Below are positions 33,856-42,461 of a stretch of DNA of 64,000 bases, in pieces. This stretch comes from Nibribacter roseus (GTDB lineage: Bacteria > Bacteroidota > Bacteroidia > Cytophagales > Hymenobacteraceae). Below the pieces are notes generated by a model. That model was not told the origin of the DNA. It saw only the letters and a program-made list of their open reading frames with translations, and did no database searches. The DNA lies in NCBI RefSeq assembly GCF_042662225.1, contig NZ_JBHSYQ010000003.1, forward strand, positions 1,178,001 through 1,242,000. The letters are read 5' to 3'. Both the position numbers and the translations under genes were made by a program. Positions within the stretch are counted from its first letter, which is position 1. The number at the start of each line of letters is the position of its first letter.

Positions 33856-36800
33856 ATGGAACAGAACTTTAAAATCAAAGGATTCAAGCCGACCAGTTGG
33901 TCGATTGATAACAAAACCAGTATCTACATCATCACCCTCATTATTTCTATTGCGGGTATACTGGCTTATAATAAACTACAGAAAGAGAACTTCCCGGACA
34001 TTGTTATTCCTACCATGGTAGTAACCACCATTCATCCGGGTACCTCTCCTTCAGACATGGAGAATCTGGTCACCAGGCCAATTGAGAAAGAGATAAAATC
34101 TTTGAATGGGGTGAAGCGGGTAAAGTCTACCTCTATGCAGGACTTCTCTCTTATAACCGTGGAGTTCAACACCGATGTGGAGGTGGAAGTGGCCAAGCAA
34201 CGGGTGAAAGACGCCGTTGACAAGGCCGAGCCTGAACTACCCACTGACCTGGACCAGGCGCCTAACGTGCAGGAGATTGCCTTTTCTGAAATGCCTATCA
34301 TGTACGTGAACCTGTCGGGGAATTTCAGTGCCGAGAAACTGAAACAATTTGCCGAAGACTTACAGGACCGCATGGAGGCCCTGCCTGAGATTACCCGCGT
34401 TGATATTGTAGGTGCGCTGGAGCAGGAAGTGCAGGTAAACCTGGACATGTACAAAATGCAGGTGGCCAGAGTCACCTTTGCCGATGTAGAGCGGGCCATT
34501 GCCTCTGAGAACGTAAACATTTCGGGTGGTACTGTGCCGGTAGGTAACATGAAACGCGCCCTGCGCATTGTAGGTGAATTCAACAACCCCGCTGAAATTG
34601 GAGACATAGTAGTAAAGTCACTGAACGGCGGCAACATTTACCTGCGCGACGTAGCTCAGGTAATAGACACTTTTGAGGAGCGAGAGAGCTTTGCCCGCCT
34701 GGACAACCAGCCGGTAATAACTCTGAACGTGGTAAAACGAAGTGGCGAAAACCTGATTGATGCCTCAGACAAAATTAACGCACTCATTGAGGAGGCTCAC
34801 GGCACCAGTCTGCCTGAAAGCCTTAAAATTACCGTTACCGGTGACCAGTCTACCAGCACCCGCCACACGCTTAATGACCTGATCAACACCATTATCATTG
34901 GTTTTATTCTGGTAACCCTGATCCTCATGTTTTTTATGGGAACCACCAATGCCTTGTTTGTGGGGCTGTCGGTGCCTATATCTATGTTCATCGCGTTTTT
35001 GATTATGCCTATCATGGGCTTCTCGCTGAACATGATTGTGTTGTTCTCGTTCCTGCTGGCTTTGGGTATAGTGGTAGATGACGCCATTGTGGTGATTGAA
35101 AACACGCACCGTATCTTTCATGAGACCAACTGGAGCATTACTAAATCTGCGAAAGTGGCGGCTGGGGAGGTATTCTTACCTGTGTTGGCAGGTACGCTTA
35201 CCACGGTGGCGCCGTTCTTACCTTTGGCTTTTTGGCCGGGCATTGTAGGTGAGTTCATGTTCTTCTTGCCTATCACGCTCATCTTAACCTTAATGGCCTC
35301 ATTGCTGGTGGCCTTTATCATTAACCCGGTTTTTGCTGCCAGCTTCATGCGCCGCGAGGCTAATCCAGAGGGTGAGCGCAAGAACTTCAGGCTTTCCATG
35401 GTCATCATGGGCGGCCTGGCCTTGTTAAGCTTTGCCATCGGCTGGACTGGTATAGGCAGCCTGGTGTTGGTGCTCATGGTGTTTGTGGCCCTGAACAAGT
35501 TCGTTTTTACCGGCTGGATCAATGCATTTCAGAATAGAGTGTTACCGGCTTTCATGAACCGCTATGAGCGCCTGCTCCGCTGGATGCTAGCTGGTTACCG
35601 TCCGTTTGGAGTAATTGGCTTTATCGTGTTCCTGTTGATTGTATCGGTGGCGGTTACGGGTATACGGCAGCCTAAAGTAGTGTTCTTCCCGAACGGTGAT
35701 CCTAACTTCATCTACACTTACATCACCATGCCGGTGGGTACCGACCAAACCGTAACCGACTCCGTGACTAAGATTGTGGAGCGACGGGTGTTTAATGTTC
35801 TCGGTCAGGATAACCCTAACGTAGAGTCAGTCATTGCCAACGTGGCTGTAGGCGCAGGTGACCCAAGGTCAGGTAGCCGGCAGGCTGAGTCGAACAAAGG
35901 CCGGGTAACGGTTGCTTTTGTGGAGTACCAGTACCGGCAAGATGGCATTAGCACTGCTAAGTACTTAGACGAGGTCAGGGAAGCGGTGAAAAACATACCC
36001 GGGGCCGAGATCACCGTGGAGCAGGAGCAGAATGGTCCGCCGGTAGGTAAGCCCATTCTGGTAGAGATTGCCGGTGAAGACTGGAATGGCCTTATAACAC
36101 TATCTAAGCAGGTTGAGAATTATCTTGACTCATTGCAGATTGCCGGGGTAGAAGACCTGCGCACTGATTTAGAAGATAAAAACCCTGAAATCACTATTGA
36201 AATTGACCGGGTACGGGCCAACCGTGAGGGATTAAGTACGGCTCAAATAGGAATGGAGCTACGCACGGCCATCTTCGGGAAAGAAGCTTCAAAGTACAAA
36301 GTAGACGAAGAAGAGTACCCTATCCAAATCAGGCTGGCCGAGCAGTACCGTAAGAACATTGACCAGCTCATGGGCATGATGCTCACCTTCAGAGATGCAT
36401 CTGGCCAAGTGCGGCAGGTACCGGTGTCGGCGGTGGCTAACGTAAGGTATTCCACTACCTACGGCGGTATCCGGCGCAAGAACCTGAAGCGGGTAATCAC
36501 GCTTTCGTCTAACGTGTTGGGAGGTTTCAATGCCAACGAAGTGGTGGGCAACATCCAGACGGCCCTTGATCGGTTCCCTACGGCAGAAGGCTACGAGATC
36601 AGAATGGGTGGTGAGCAGGAAGACCAGAAAGAAAGTATGGAATTTTTATCGCTGGCAGGGTTGGCTTCTATGTGTTTGATTTTCTTGATTTTAGTAATAC
36701 AATTCAACTCTGTTTCTAAGACTTTGATAATTTTATCAGAAGTTATTTTCTCAGTCATAGGGGTATTGCTCGGTTTCTCTGTCTTTAATATGGATATCTC

Positions 36801-37236
36801 CATAGTGATGACCGGAATCGGGATCATTGCACTGGCAGGTATAGTGGTGAAGAACGGTATTTTGTTAGTTGAATTCACCGATGTGCTGTACGAGAAGCAG
36901 GGAATGGAGCTGAAAGAGGCAATTGTGCTGGCCGGAAAGACACGTTTAAGTCCGGTAATGCTCACGGCCACCGCCACCATTCTGGGCTTGATTCCGTTGG
37001 CCATTGGCTTGAACTTTAACTTCTTTACCTTGTTTACCGAGTTTGACCCGCACTTCTTTTTGGGCGGTGAGAACGTGACCTTCTGGGGGCCGCTGGCTTG
37101 GACCATTATCTTCGGATTAGCCTTCGCCACGTTCCTGACACTGTTAGTAGTACCAATGATGTACCTGGTCAATGAGAATATCAAACGCCGGGTATTTGCT
37201 AAAAAGAGAAAGAAAGAGCCTGTTTTAGTAGGCTGA
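33856..37236 (+). CDS. RND-family efflux permease
   Basis: The inner-membrane proton-driven pump subunit, 1126 residues, full length. The first helix lies near residue 23-40 (IYIITLIISIAGILAYNKL). Two large periplasmic loops and twelve predicted membrane spans fit the family. The proton-relay motif of TM4 is visible as LALGIVVDDAIVVIENTHR. GGLASMCLIFL.. and GIIALAGIVVKNGILLVEF mark the second half. The context (TetR, TolC, adaptor) makes it a drug or metabolite exporter, probably of the hydrophobe type; the substrate is unknown. A second-half region (about 1040-1065) has an insertion, FFTLFTEFDPHFFLGGENV, before the final helix pair. Confidence 0.95.
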   Translation: MEQNFKIKGFKPTSWSIDNKTSIYIITLIISIAGILAYNKLQKENFPDIVIPTMVVTTIHPGTSPSDMENLVTRPIEKEIKSLNGVKRVKSTSMQDFSLITVEFNTDVEVEVAKQRVKDAVDKAEPELPTDLDQAPNVQEIAFSEMPIMYVNLSGNFSAEKLKQFAEDLQDRMEALPEITRVDIVGALEQEVQVNLDMYKMQVARVTFADVERAIASENVNISGGTVPVGNMKRALRIVGEFNNPAEIGDIVVKSLNGGNIYLRDVAQVIDTFEERESFARLDNQPVITLNVVKRSGENLIDASDKINALIEEAHGTSLPESLKITVTGDQSTSTRHTLNDLINTIIIGFILVTLILMFFMGTTNALFVGLSVPISMFIAFLIMPIMGFSLNMIVLFSFLLALGIVVDDAIVVIENTHRIFHETNWSITKSAKVAAGEVFLPVLAGTLTTVAPFLPLAFWPGIVGEFMFFLPITLILTLMASLLVAFIINPVFAASFMRREANPEGERKNFRLSMVIMGGLALLSFAIGWTGIGSLVLVLMVFVALNKFVFTGWINAFQNRVLPAFMNRYERLLRWMLAGYRPFGVIGFIVFLLIVSVAVTGIRQPKVVFFPNGDPNFIYTYITMPVGTDQTVTDSVTKIVERRVFNVLGQDNPNVESVIANVAVGAGDPRSGSRQAESNKGRVTVAFVEYQYRQDGISTAKYLDEVREAVKNIPGAEITVEQEQNGPPVGKPILVEIAGEDWNGLITLSKQVENYLDSLQIAGVEDLRTDLEDKNPEITIEIDRVRANREGLSTAQIGMELRTAIFGKEASKYKVDEEEYPIQIRLAEQYRKNIDQLMGMMLTFRDASGQVRQVPVSAVANVRYSTTYGGIRRKNLKRVITLSSNVLGGFNANEVVGNIQTALDRFPTAEGYEIRMGGEQEDQKESMEFLSLAGLASMCLIFLILVIQFNSVSKTLIILSEVIFSVIGVLLGFSVFNMDISIVMTGIGIIALAGIVVKNGILLVEFTDVLYEKQGMELKEAIVLAGKTRLSPVMLTATATILGLIPLAIGLNFNFFTLFTEFDPHFFLGGENVTFWGPLAWTIIFGLAFATFLTLLVVPMMYLVNENIKRRVFAKKRKKEPVLVG

Positions 37237-37267
37237 GAGAGAAGTAGAATTATTTAGTATTACGTAT

Positions 37268-37525
37268 ATGATGACCGCACATGTACCCTCTATCACCAAA
37301 GAGGTTGTAAAAATTATTAGTAAGACCAAGGAGATCAAGCCGTCTCGTCTCCGGGTTTCTTCTAACCTAAGCAAAGAGTTTGGGTTTGATACAGTGGATG
37401 TAGTGGATATCATTCTTGAAGTAGAGAAAAGCTTCAAGATTGTAATTCCAGATGAAGTGCCTTTGAATACCGTGGGTGATTTTGTGACCTATGTGTCTAC
37501 CCACACCATGCGTCAGGCAAGCTAA
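37268..37525 (+). CDS. Acyl carrier-like protein with Thr replacing the phosphopantetheine Ser
   Basis: 85 residues, 31 bp after the RND gene. The fold signature of an acyl carrier protein is clear: KPSRLRVSSNLSKEFGFD, then VDVVDIILEVEKSF, IVIPDEVPLNTVGDFVTYV. At the site where carrier proteins have D-S-L, this one has D-T-V (Thr42, codon ACA at 37391). Ser is needed for the usual phosphopantetheinyl transfer, so this protein may be unmodified, or modified inefficiently on Thr. It could be a structural or regulatory carrier homologue. It may be co-transcribed with the pump. ATG 37268 and 37271 are both possible starts. Confidence 0.85.
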   Translation: MMTAHVPSITKEVVKIISKTKEIKPSRLRVSSNLSKEFGFDTVDVVDIILEVEKSFKIVIPDEVPLNTVGDFVTYVSTHTMRQAS

Positions 37526-37556
37526 ACCATTTTTAATTGCTCATTTTTTTGACCTC

Positions 37557-37587
37557 GAAAGGCAAGGGAATTTTTCCCTTGCCTTTC
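37557..37587 (+). terminator. Rho-independent terminator after the carrier-protein gene
   Basis: GAAAGGCAAGGGAA (37557-37570) pairs with TTCCCTTGCCTTTC (37574-37587) around a TTT loop. TTTCGTTTTT follows. It closes the efflux/carrier operon. Confidence 0.8.
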
Positions 37588-37640
37588 TTTCGTTTTTGGC
37601 CAGTGGGTTGTTGGCCTTTTTATTTGGCGCGGGCTGTTTA

Positions 37641-37682
37641 GCTGTTTTAGCCTCTTTTTTTGAAAAAGAAGCCTAAAAGAGC
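37641..37682. repeat. Dispersed palindromic repeat, imperfect copy
   Basis: GCTGTTTTAGCCTCTTTTTT against GAAAAAGAAGCCTAAAAGAGC: the arms pair with a few mismatches and a shifted core. Confidence 0.75.
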
Positions 37683-37836
37683 GAAACCATTGAAATGTTT
37701 AGCAGAAAGTACCCAATTCACAAACCTTACCCGCAGGTTTACAGTAAATGCTCTTTGTAAATGCCTGTACCCTGTCTTTACCAGTTCTTGGTGCAAAGAG
37801 GGGCTAACTCCTTTTAACAGGTGAAATAATAGTGTG

Positions 37837-38397
37837 ATGACGGATACAGAAGATAAAATGCATGGCTCTATTTTCGTTTTACTTAAACGATTTGTAGAGC
37901 ATAACTATGACCATAGCACTTGGGTAAAGTTACTGGAAGCAGCTGGCATTGAGCATGACGCTTACCAGATGCGAGATTTCTACCCCACCAGAGAAATTTA
38001 TGCTATTGTTAATGTGGCCTCCGAAGCAACAGGTGTGTCTGCCTATGAGTTAATGGAAAAGTACGGGGAGTTTCTGGTGCCGGACTTGTTAATGATTTAC
38101 AGCAAATACATAGACCCCACCTGGCGTACCTATGAAATGCTGGAAAATACAGAGGCGGCCATGCATGGCGCTGTGCGCCGTGAAGACAACCGCTCTGACC
38201 CGCCTGTGTTATTGGTGACCAGAAAAGGATCTAAGCAGCTCATAGTAGATTATTACTCTAAACGCAAAATGGCTTCGGTGGCTGTGGGCATTATCAGGGG
38301 TATTGCCAAGTATTATAATGAAAGTGACAAGGTAACTGTAACTCCTCTAACAGCCCCTGATGAGGAGAGGGTGCAGATAAGTGTAGATTTTAAATAA
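37837..38397 (+). CDS. H-NOX (heme NO/O2-binding) domain protein
   Basis: A 186-residue stand-alone heme sensor. The N-terminus MHGSIFVLLKRFVEHNYD is typical. The proximal heme histidine is His110 in EAAMHGAV. The heme-propionate motif YxSxR is complete as Tyr139-Ser141-Arg143 (DYYSKRKM). Such proteins detect nitric oxide and pass the signal to a partner histidine kinase or cyclase. The start is open: GTG 37834, ATG 37837, or ATG 37858, where the conserved domain begins. The next genes in the same direction, a PAS protein and a CZB-like protein, are the natural partner candidates. No distal-pocket Tyr (the O2-binding mark) was established. Confidence 0.9.
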   Translation: MTDTEDKMHGSIFVLLKRFVEHNYDHSTWVKLLEAAGIEHDAYQMRDFYPTREIYAIVNVASEATGVSAYELMEKYGEFLVPDLLMIYSKYIDPTWRTYEMLENTEAAMHGAVRREDNRSDPPVLLVTRKGSKQLIVDYYSKRKMASVAVGIIRGIAKYYNESDKVTVTPLTAPDEERVQISVDFK

Positions 38398-38546
38398 CTA
38401 CCCAACCAGAACATTTTATTCCTTATCCTGTTTCTCTTTCACCTGAGTGGGTAAAGTTATACAGTGAGCTGAGGTTGCTAGATTGGCAATAAAATAATAG
38501 TTTAGCCCAGTTTAGATTTCCTTCAGAAGCACCCTAACCAAAAGCT

Positions 38547-39809
38547 ATGGAATTCTTCGATTATTTTGACAATGTTCCGGAGAACATTGTTATCGTTTCG
38601 CCGGAGTTTAAAATTTTGGCAGCAACCAAGAGGTATCTTGCCACCACCATGCGAACTCGGGAGGAAATAATTGGAAAAATCTTCTTAAAAGAAGTCTACC
38701 AAGATCCGCAATTCTCTTTTGAGGAAAATCCGGTAATTCTGTCCATAAAAAAAGCCATTGAATCAAAGCAGGTAGATTATTTGGATGTACTGCGGTATGA
38801 TCTGGAAAAACCAGCGGCAGAAGGAGGAGGCTATGATACCCGTTACTGGGAAGCATCGCACACGCCGGTGTTGGATGATGCCGGTAACGTAAAGTATGTC
38901 ATACAGAATACTCAAGACGTGACCGAGCGGGAGCTAGCCAGAAAAGCGAGAAGAGCCAGTGAAGAGAAATTTAAATTTCTGACCGATGCCGTTCCTCAGC
39001 TTATTCACACCGCTGAGGCAAACGGCGCCTGCACCTATGTAAACCGGCGTTGGTTAGATTACACCGGACTTACTTTAAATGAATTCCTGGATAATGGCTG
39101 GCATAAGGTAGTGCACCCAGATGACATACACTCTGTGGTGGAGCGGCAGAAAGAGGCTATTTATGAACATGAGGAGTTTCAGGCGGAACTTAGGTTCAAA
39201 AACAAAGACGGAAACTACCGCTGGCACTTAGTTAGGAGCATGCCCATGAAAGATGAAAATGGGCAAGTGGTTATGCGGGTAGGTAGCGCTTATGACATAC
39301 ACGGTACCAAGCAAATGGTGCAGGAACTGCTGGAGTCTAACGAGCAAATGTCAGCTTTGTCTGATCAGGTGCAACAGGCTTATCAGAGAGCAGAAGAACA
39401 GCGCTTGACACTGGAGCGGCTTATCATGCAGGCACCGGCAATCTTTGCCATTCTGAAAGGCCCAGAGCATACATTTGACCTGGTGAACCCACACTACCAG
39501 CGGCTCTTCCCAAATAGAAAATTACTAGGCAAAACAGTGGCGGAGGCGGTGCCGGAAGTAGTTGAGCAAGGTTTTATCCAGATTCTGGACAATGTTTTTA
39601 ATACACGCGTTCCTTTTGTGGCAAATGAAATAGGTATTAAGCTAGATTGGCAAAATAACGGACAAGTGACAGAAGCTTTCTTTACTACTACTTACCAGCC
39701 TCTTGTTGAAAATAAACAGGTAACTGGAATAATTGCCTTTGGGTACGAAGTAACCGACAAGGTGAAGCTAAGACAGGAATTAGAACAGCTAAAAGGAACT
39801 AAAGTGTAG
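38547..39809 (+). CDS. Multi-PAS sensory protein without an output domain
   Basis: 420 residues with three PAS domains: about 5-130 (PENIVIVSPEFKILAATKRY, YVIQNTQDVTERE), about 140-265 (KFKFLTDAVPQLIHTAEANG, WRWHL-type PAC end) and about 295-410 (LERLIMQAPAIFAILKGPEH, GIIAFGYEVTDKV). Short coiled coils link them. Relatives normally continue into a histidine kinase; here the frame stops at EQLKGTKV with no kinase in any frame of the next 41 bases before the following gene. It may be a truncated kinase turned into an adaptor, probably for the H-NOX protein 149 bp upstream. Confidence 0.85.
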   Translation: MEFFDYFDNVPENIVIVSPEFKILAATKRYLATTMRTREEIIGKIFLKEVYQDPQFSFEENPVILSIKKAIESKQVDYLDVLRYDLEKPAAEGGGYDTRYWEASHTPVLDDAGNVKYVIQNTQDVTERELARKARRASEEKFKFLTDAVPQLIHTAEANGACTYVNRRWLDYTGLTLNEFLDNGWHKVVHPDDIHSVVERQKEAIYEHEEFQAELRFKNKDGNYRWHLVRSMPMKDENGQVVMRVGSAYDIHGTKQMVQELLESNEQMSALSDQVQQAYQRAEEQRLTLERLIMQAPAIFAILKGPEHTFDLVNPHYQRLFPNRKLLGKTVAEAVPEVVEQGFIQILDNVFNTRVPFVANEIGIKLDWQNNGQVTEAFFTTTYQPLVENKQVTGIIAFGYEVTDKVKLRQELEQLKGTKV

Positions 39810-39850
39810 GGGCTTTTAATAAAGATAAGAACAACAGTAGCTCATTACGA

Positions 39851-40192
39851 ATGAACCAGGCGCAGATAGATTTTCAGCAGTTAAGGATTAAACACATTCT
39901 GTTTAAGTCTAAAGTGCGTTCTGTGCTTTACGGGGGAACCTATGACGCTAATTTCTTCTCAAACCATGGCCCAGTCAATGTTTGGTTTAATTCTGTTGGC
40001 TTATCAAAGTACCGTGACCTGCCTGAAATGCAGAGCCTTCTGCAGGTACATCAAGAGTTGAATTCCACCACCAACCTATTAATTAGCCGATACCAAAGCG
40101 GCAAAATTGAACAGGCGCATGAAGGCTTAAGTAAAATTGATGAGCTTTCTGAAAAATTTCTAGATCTGTTGGCTAAGCTTGAGGGTAAATAA
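39851..40192 (+). CDS. CZB-like (chemoreceptor zinc-binding-like) protein with missing ligands
   Basis: 113 residues, 41 bp after the PAS gene. The helical pattern matches the CZB domain: RIKHILFKSKVRSVLYGG, FFSNHGPVNVWFNSVGLSKY, LPEMQSLLQVHQEL, LSKIDELSEKFLDLL. CZB proteins bind zinc with three His and one Cys. Here the first His (IKH) and one late His (VHQEL) are kept. The Cys of the usual C-x-L-G-K-W is replaced (NHGPVNVW), and the HxxxH pair lacks its second His. Zinc binding is therefore doubtful. It probably forms a sensory unit with the PAS and H-NOX genes. The family call is moderately sure. Confidence 0.6.
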   Translation: MNQAQIDFQQLRIKHILFKSKVRSVLYGGTYDANFFSNHGPVNVWFNSVGLSKYRDLPEMQSLLQVHQELNSTTNLLISRYQSGKIEQAHEGLSKIDELSEKFLDLLAKLEGK

Positions 40193-40276
40193 CCGTATAT
40201 GTGTCACGCCCTCTAGCAAAAAAAAACACATTACCGTAAAGCGCTTGCTCCTGATTAAAAGCTTTAAATTAACATA

Positions 40277-40317
40277 GCTGTTTTTGGTCTGTTTTAAAGA
40301 AAACGAGCTTAAAACGC
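40277..40317. repeat. Dispersed palindromic repeat, degenerate copy
   Basis: GCTGTTTTTGGTCTGTTTTAA with AAAACGAGCTTAAAACGC keeps the layout but with mismatched core and outer arms. It lies between convergent genes. Confidence 0.7.
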
Positions 40318-40323
40318 CTCTGG

Positions 40324-41070
40324 TCAATATACCTGTAAGCGGTACGCCTTTAACTGCCGATCCAAGCCACGGGCATCGCCACTTATTTTGTCTAGTAAGG
40401 CCCAGAAACGAGGTCCATGGTTTTTCTCTACGGTATGCGCCAGCTCATGTAAAATAACATAATCGCACAGATGCTCAGGAAGTCGCATGAGGTGCAGATT
40501 CAGATTGATGTTATTAATAGCAGAACAGCTTCCCCAGCGGGTTTTGGCGTTTTTGATGACTACTTTATTGAACCTGAAACCAAACTTCTGAGCATAGAAG
40601 GACACCTGCTGCGGCAAATATCGCTTTGCCTCTAATCTGAGCGTATGTTCAACGGCATCTCTGACGTAAGCCTGTACCTCTGGGTGCGCATGGCCCAAAT
40701 CTTCAGGATACCATACCGTCAACTTCCCTTCTTTTAAGTTGCTTTTAAGGGAGCGGAGGGAGTGAGGCTGTAACAGTAACTGGTGATAGCGGGTGCTGAA
40801 CTCCTGCTCTGGAGAAAATAATGTTTTTTTATGCTGTTCCTGTTGTTGTGATGTCAAGTGTTTCTGAATCCAGGAAGCTTTTTCTTGCACAAAAGCAACT
40901 GCCTGCTCTAGCGTAGCTCGTTTGGGTAATGTAACTCTAACGCCTTGTTCCGGCCTTATGCTTATCCTTACATATTTGGCTGTGGCGCTAGGCACAAAAC
41001 GAACTTTTCCAACGCCTTGTATCTCCTTCTCTAAAATCCCGTTTGGCCGGGCACTTTTCTTCCGCTCCAT
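40324..41070 (-). CDS. YgjP-like (DUF45) zinc metallopeptidase
   Basis: 248 residues, cytoplasmic. The zinc motif HELAHTVEKNHGPRFW (HExxH plus a downstream His in the NHGxxFW block) identifies the YgjP/SprT-like M48 relative. A beta-rich N-terminal part (VRFVPSATAKYVRISIRPEQ; RVTLPKRATLEQAVAFVQEK) precedes KTRWGSCSAINNINLNLHLM, the other family hallmark. The physiological target of the family is not known. It often sits beside restriction-like genes elsewhere, but not here; the neighbours are unrelated. Confidence 0.9.
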   Translation of the reverse strand: MERKKSARPNGILEKEIQGVGKVRFVPSATAKYVRISIRPEQGVRVTLPKRATLEQAVAFVQEKASWIQKHLTSQQQEQHKKTLFSPEQEFSTRYHQLLLQPHSLRSLKSNLKEGKLTVWYPEDLGHAHPEVQAYVRDAVEHTLRLEAKRYLPQQVSFYAQKFGFRFNKVVIKNAKTRWGSCSAINNINLNLHLMRLPEHLCDYVILHELAHTVEKNHGPRFWALLDKISGDARGLDRQLKAYRLQVY

Positions 41071-41207
41071 ATTTTATCAGACGCAAGATGCATGGCACAA
41101 GAGGTTAATTGGTGAATAATCCTGTACCAGCTACTTTTTACTTGGTTCTGTAAAGATACCGCGTTCGGCGCACTTTTCAAGTATGGTATAAGGTGGCACG
41201 AGATACA

Positions 41208-41239
41208 AAAAAAGGCACCTCCTAAGACGTGCCTTTTTT
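41208..41239 (-). terminator. Terminator hairpin downstream of the YkvA-like gene
   Basis: AAAAAAGGCAC (41208-41218) pairs with GTGCCTTTTTT (41229-41239). On the - strand the stem ends in a T run, fitting termination of the gene ending at 41297. Confidence 0.75.
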
Positions 41240-41296
41240 GAAGAAGATTAATAGCAAGTGATTCTGTGTTTTACAACATGTGTCTACAGTCTGACG

Positions 41297-42172
41297 CTAC
41301 CGTACGTTGCCGCCGTGGTTGGTATCAAAGCTATTGGAGCTGGGTACGCGGGTACTGTCAGTGGTAGAGGCACGAACGCTAGGCTCACCATAACCGCTGC
41401 CAATGCCGTCTTGATTAGGAAGCGCGTCTGGGGTGGCAGTAGGATCTTGCTCCTGCAGGGGTACTTCACCATTAAAATGCGCCACATCCTGACTGCTATT
41501 CTGCGGAGGAATGACACCACCGGTTGATCCTTGGGCACCGGAAGAGTTATTACCTATCTGCATATTACCGGCCTCGGGTGAGGCATAACCGGCTGGACCA
41601 GATGAGCCCACTGCTCCGGTTGAAGGAGCAGTTTCATGGCCGGTGCCGTATTGTCCGGTTGCTTCGTTTCCATACTTCGGTGTTTGGCCAGAAATATCAA
41701 CCGCTGCCGCAGTATTGGCTGGCTCAGCGCTCTCGGCAGTTTGCCGAGCAGCAGGAGCCGTTGCTTCCCATTCCTGAAACTTGTCCATCTCTTCCTTAAT
41801 GCTGGTCATAAACCAAGCCAGCAACGCCGCGTCATCTAAAAGGCCAATGACCGGTAACCAATCAGGTACTAAGTCAATAGGCGATAGGAAATAGATAATC
41901 ACGGCTATGCCCATCACCAGGGTGCTGGTAGGTATGCCGGTGTATTCTTTAGAGATGGCTGCTTTTATAAGCCTAGATAAAATAGACAGGCTATGAAGGG
42001 CCTCGCCGGCAATGGTGCCGAAATCTTTCCGTTCACTGGCTTTCTTGTAGGCATCGTTTAGTAGTTGTTTTACGCGGAGGGGTTGCTTTATATACTCTTC
42101 GGCGCTCTTTACAAAACGTTTAAAGAAAGAAGATTCAGATACATGCTTCTTATTTTGTTCCTGGTTTTCCAT
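41297..42172 (-). CDS. YkvA/DUF1232 membrane protein with long disordered tail
   Basis: 291 residues in two parts. The first ~145 carry the DUF1232 core, with a membrane-associated hairpin (TSTLVMGIAVIIYFLSPIDL followed by VPDWLPVIGLLDDAALLAWF, the IDLVPD hallmark). The remainder is low complexity, rich in Gly, Ser, Ala, Pro, Gln and Asn (for example YGTGHETAPSTGAVGSSGPA), and predicted disordered. Such tails occur on many YkvA proteins of this group. The function is unknown; a role in envelope or stress is a guess. There is no operon partner; a terminator lies downstream. Confidence 0.85.
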   Translation of the reverse strand: MENQEQNKKHVSESSFFKRFVKSAEEYIKQPLRVKQLLNDAYKKASERKDFGTIAGEALHSLSILSRLIKAAISKEYTGIPTSTLVMGIAVIIYFLSPIDLVPDWLPVIGLLDDAALLAWFMTSIKEEMDKFQEWEATAPAARQTAESAEPANTAAAVDISGQTPKYGNEATGQYGTGHETAPSTGAVGSSGPAGYASPEAGNMQIGNNSSGAQGSTGGVIPPQNSSQDVAHFNGEVPLQEQDPTATPDALPNQDGIGSGYGEPSVRASTTDSTRVPSSNSFDTNHGGNVR

Positions 42173-42350
42173 GACGAATTTTAAATGTTGGGCAGGTTGT
42201 AGTACTAATTATGTGCCGCGACAGCCAAACAAATGACTATCTATTGTGCTGAGAAGTCTGTTCTTTGAAAGGAGTGGCAGTAGCCAGGCTGGCATACTTT
42301 CTATACTTATTTTGCCTGAAATAGTTTGACAGAGGCGCTGTAAAGATAGC

Positions 42351-42387
42351 GTTTTTGATATGTTTTATCAAAAACGGCTCTAAAAGG
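42351..42387. repeat. Dispersed palindromic repeat, rearranged copy
   Basis: GTTTTTGATA (42351-42360) pairs exactly with TATCAAAAAC (42366-42375) around TGTTT; the family-type right arm GGCTCTAAAAGG follows unpaired. It looks like a copy in which one arm has been rewritten. Confidence 0.6.
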
Positions 42388-42398
42388 TGCGATGCCTA

Positions 42399-42444
42399 AA
42401 AAAGCAAAAGCCTGCTCTTAAAAAAGAGCAGGCTTTTGCTTTTT
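42399..42444 (-). terminator. 21-bp perfect terminator hairpin of the NlpC gene
   Basis: Bases 42399-42419 and 42424-42444 are exact inverted repeats (21 bp, AAAA loop) with A/T runs at the outer ends. It is placed immediately after the - strand NlpC/P60 gene. Confidence 0.85.
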
Positions 42445-42461
42445 GATAGGTCAGTGCAGAA

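Noticed and set aside
36591..37184. Long antisense ORFs inside the RND pump gene (for example 197 aa here, 201 aa at 34032-34637)
   Set aside because: Low-complexity composition, no domain features, fully opposite a strong coding frame.
37491..37676. 61-aa ORF after the carrier-protein gene
   Set aside because: It overlaps the carrier gene end and runs through a terminator hairpin and a dispersed repeat.
41258..41527. 89-aa + strand ORF opposite the YkvA-like tail
   Set aside because: A shadow of the repetitive Gly/Ser/Ala tail on the other strand, without start context or family.
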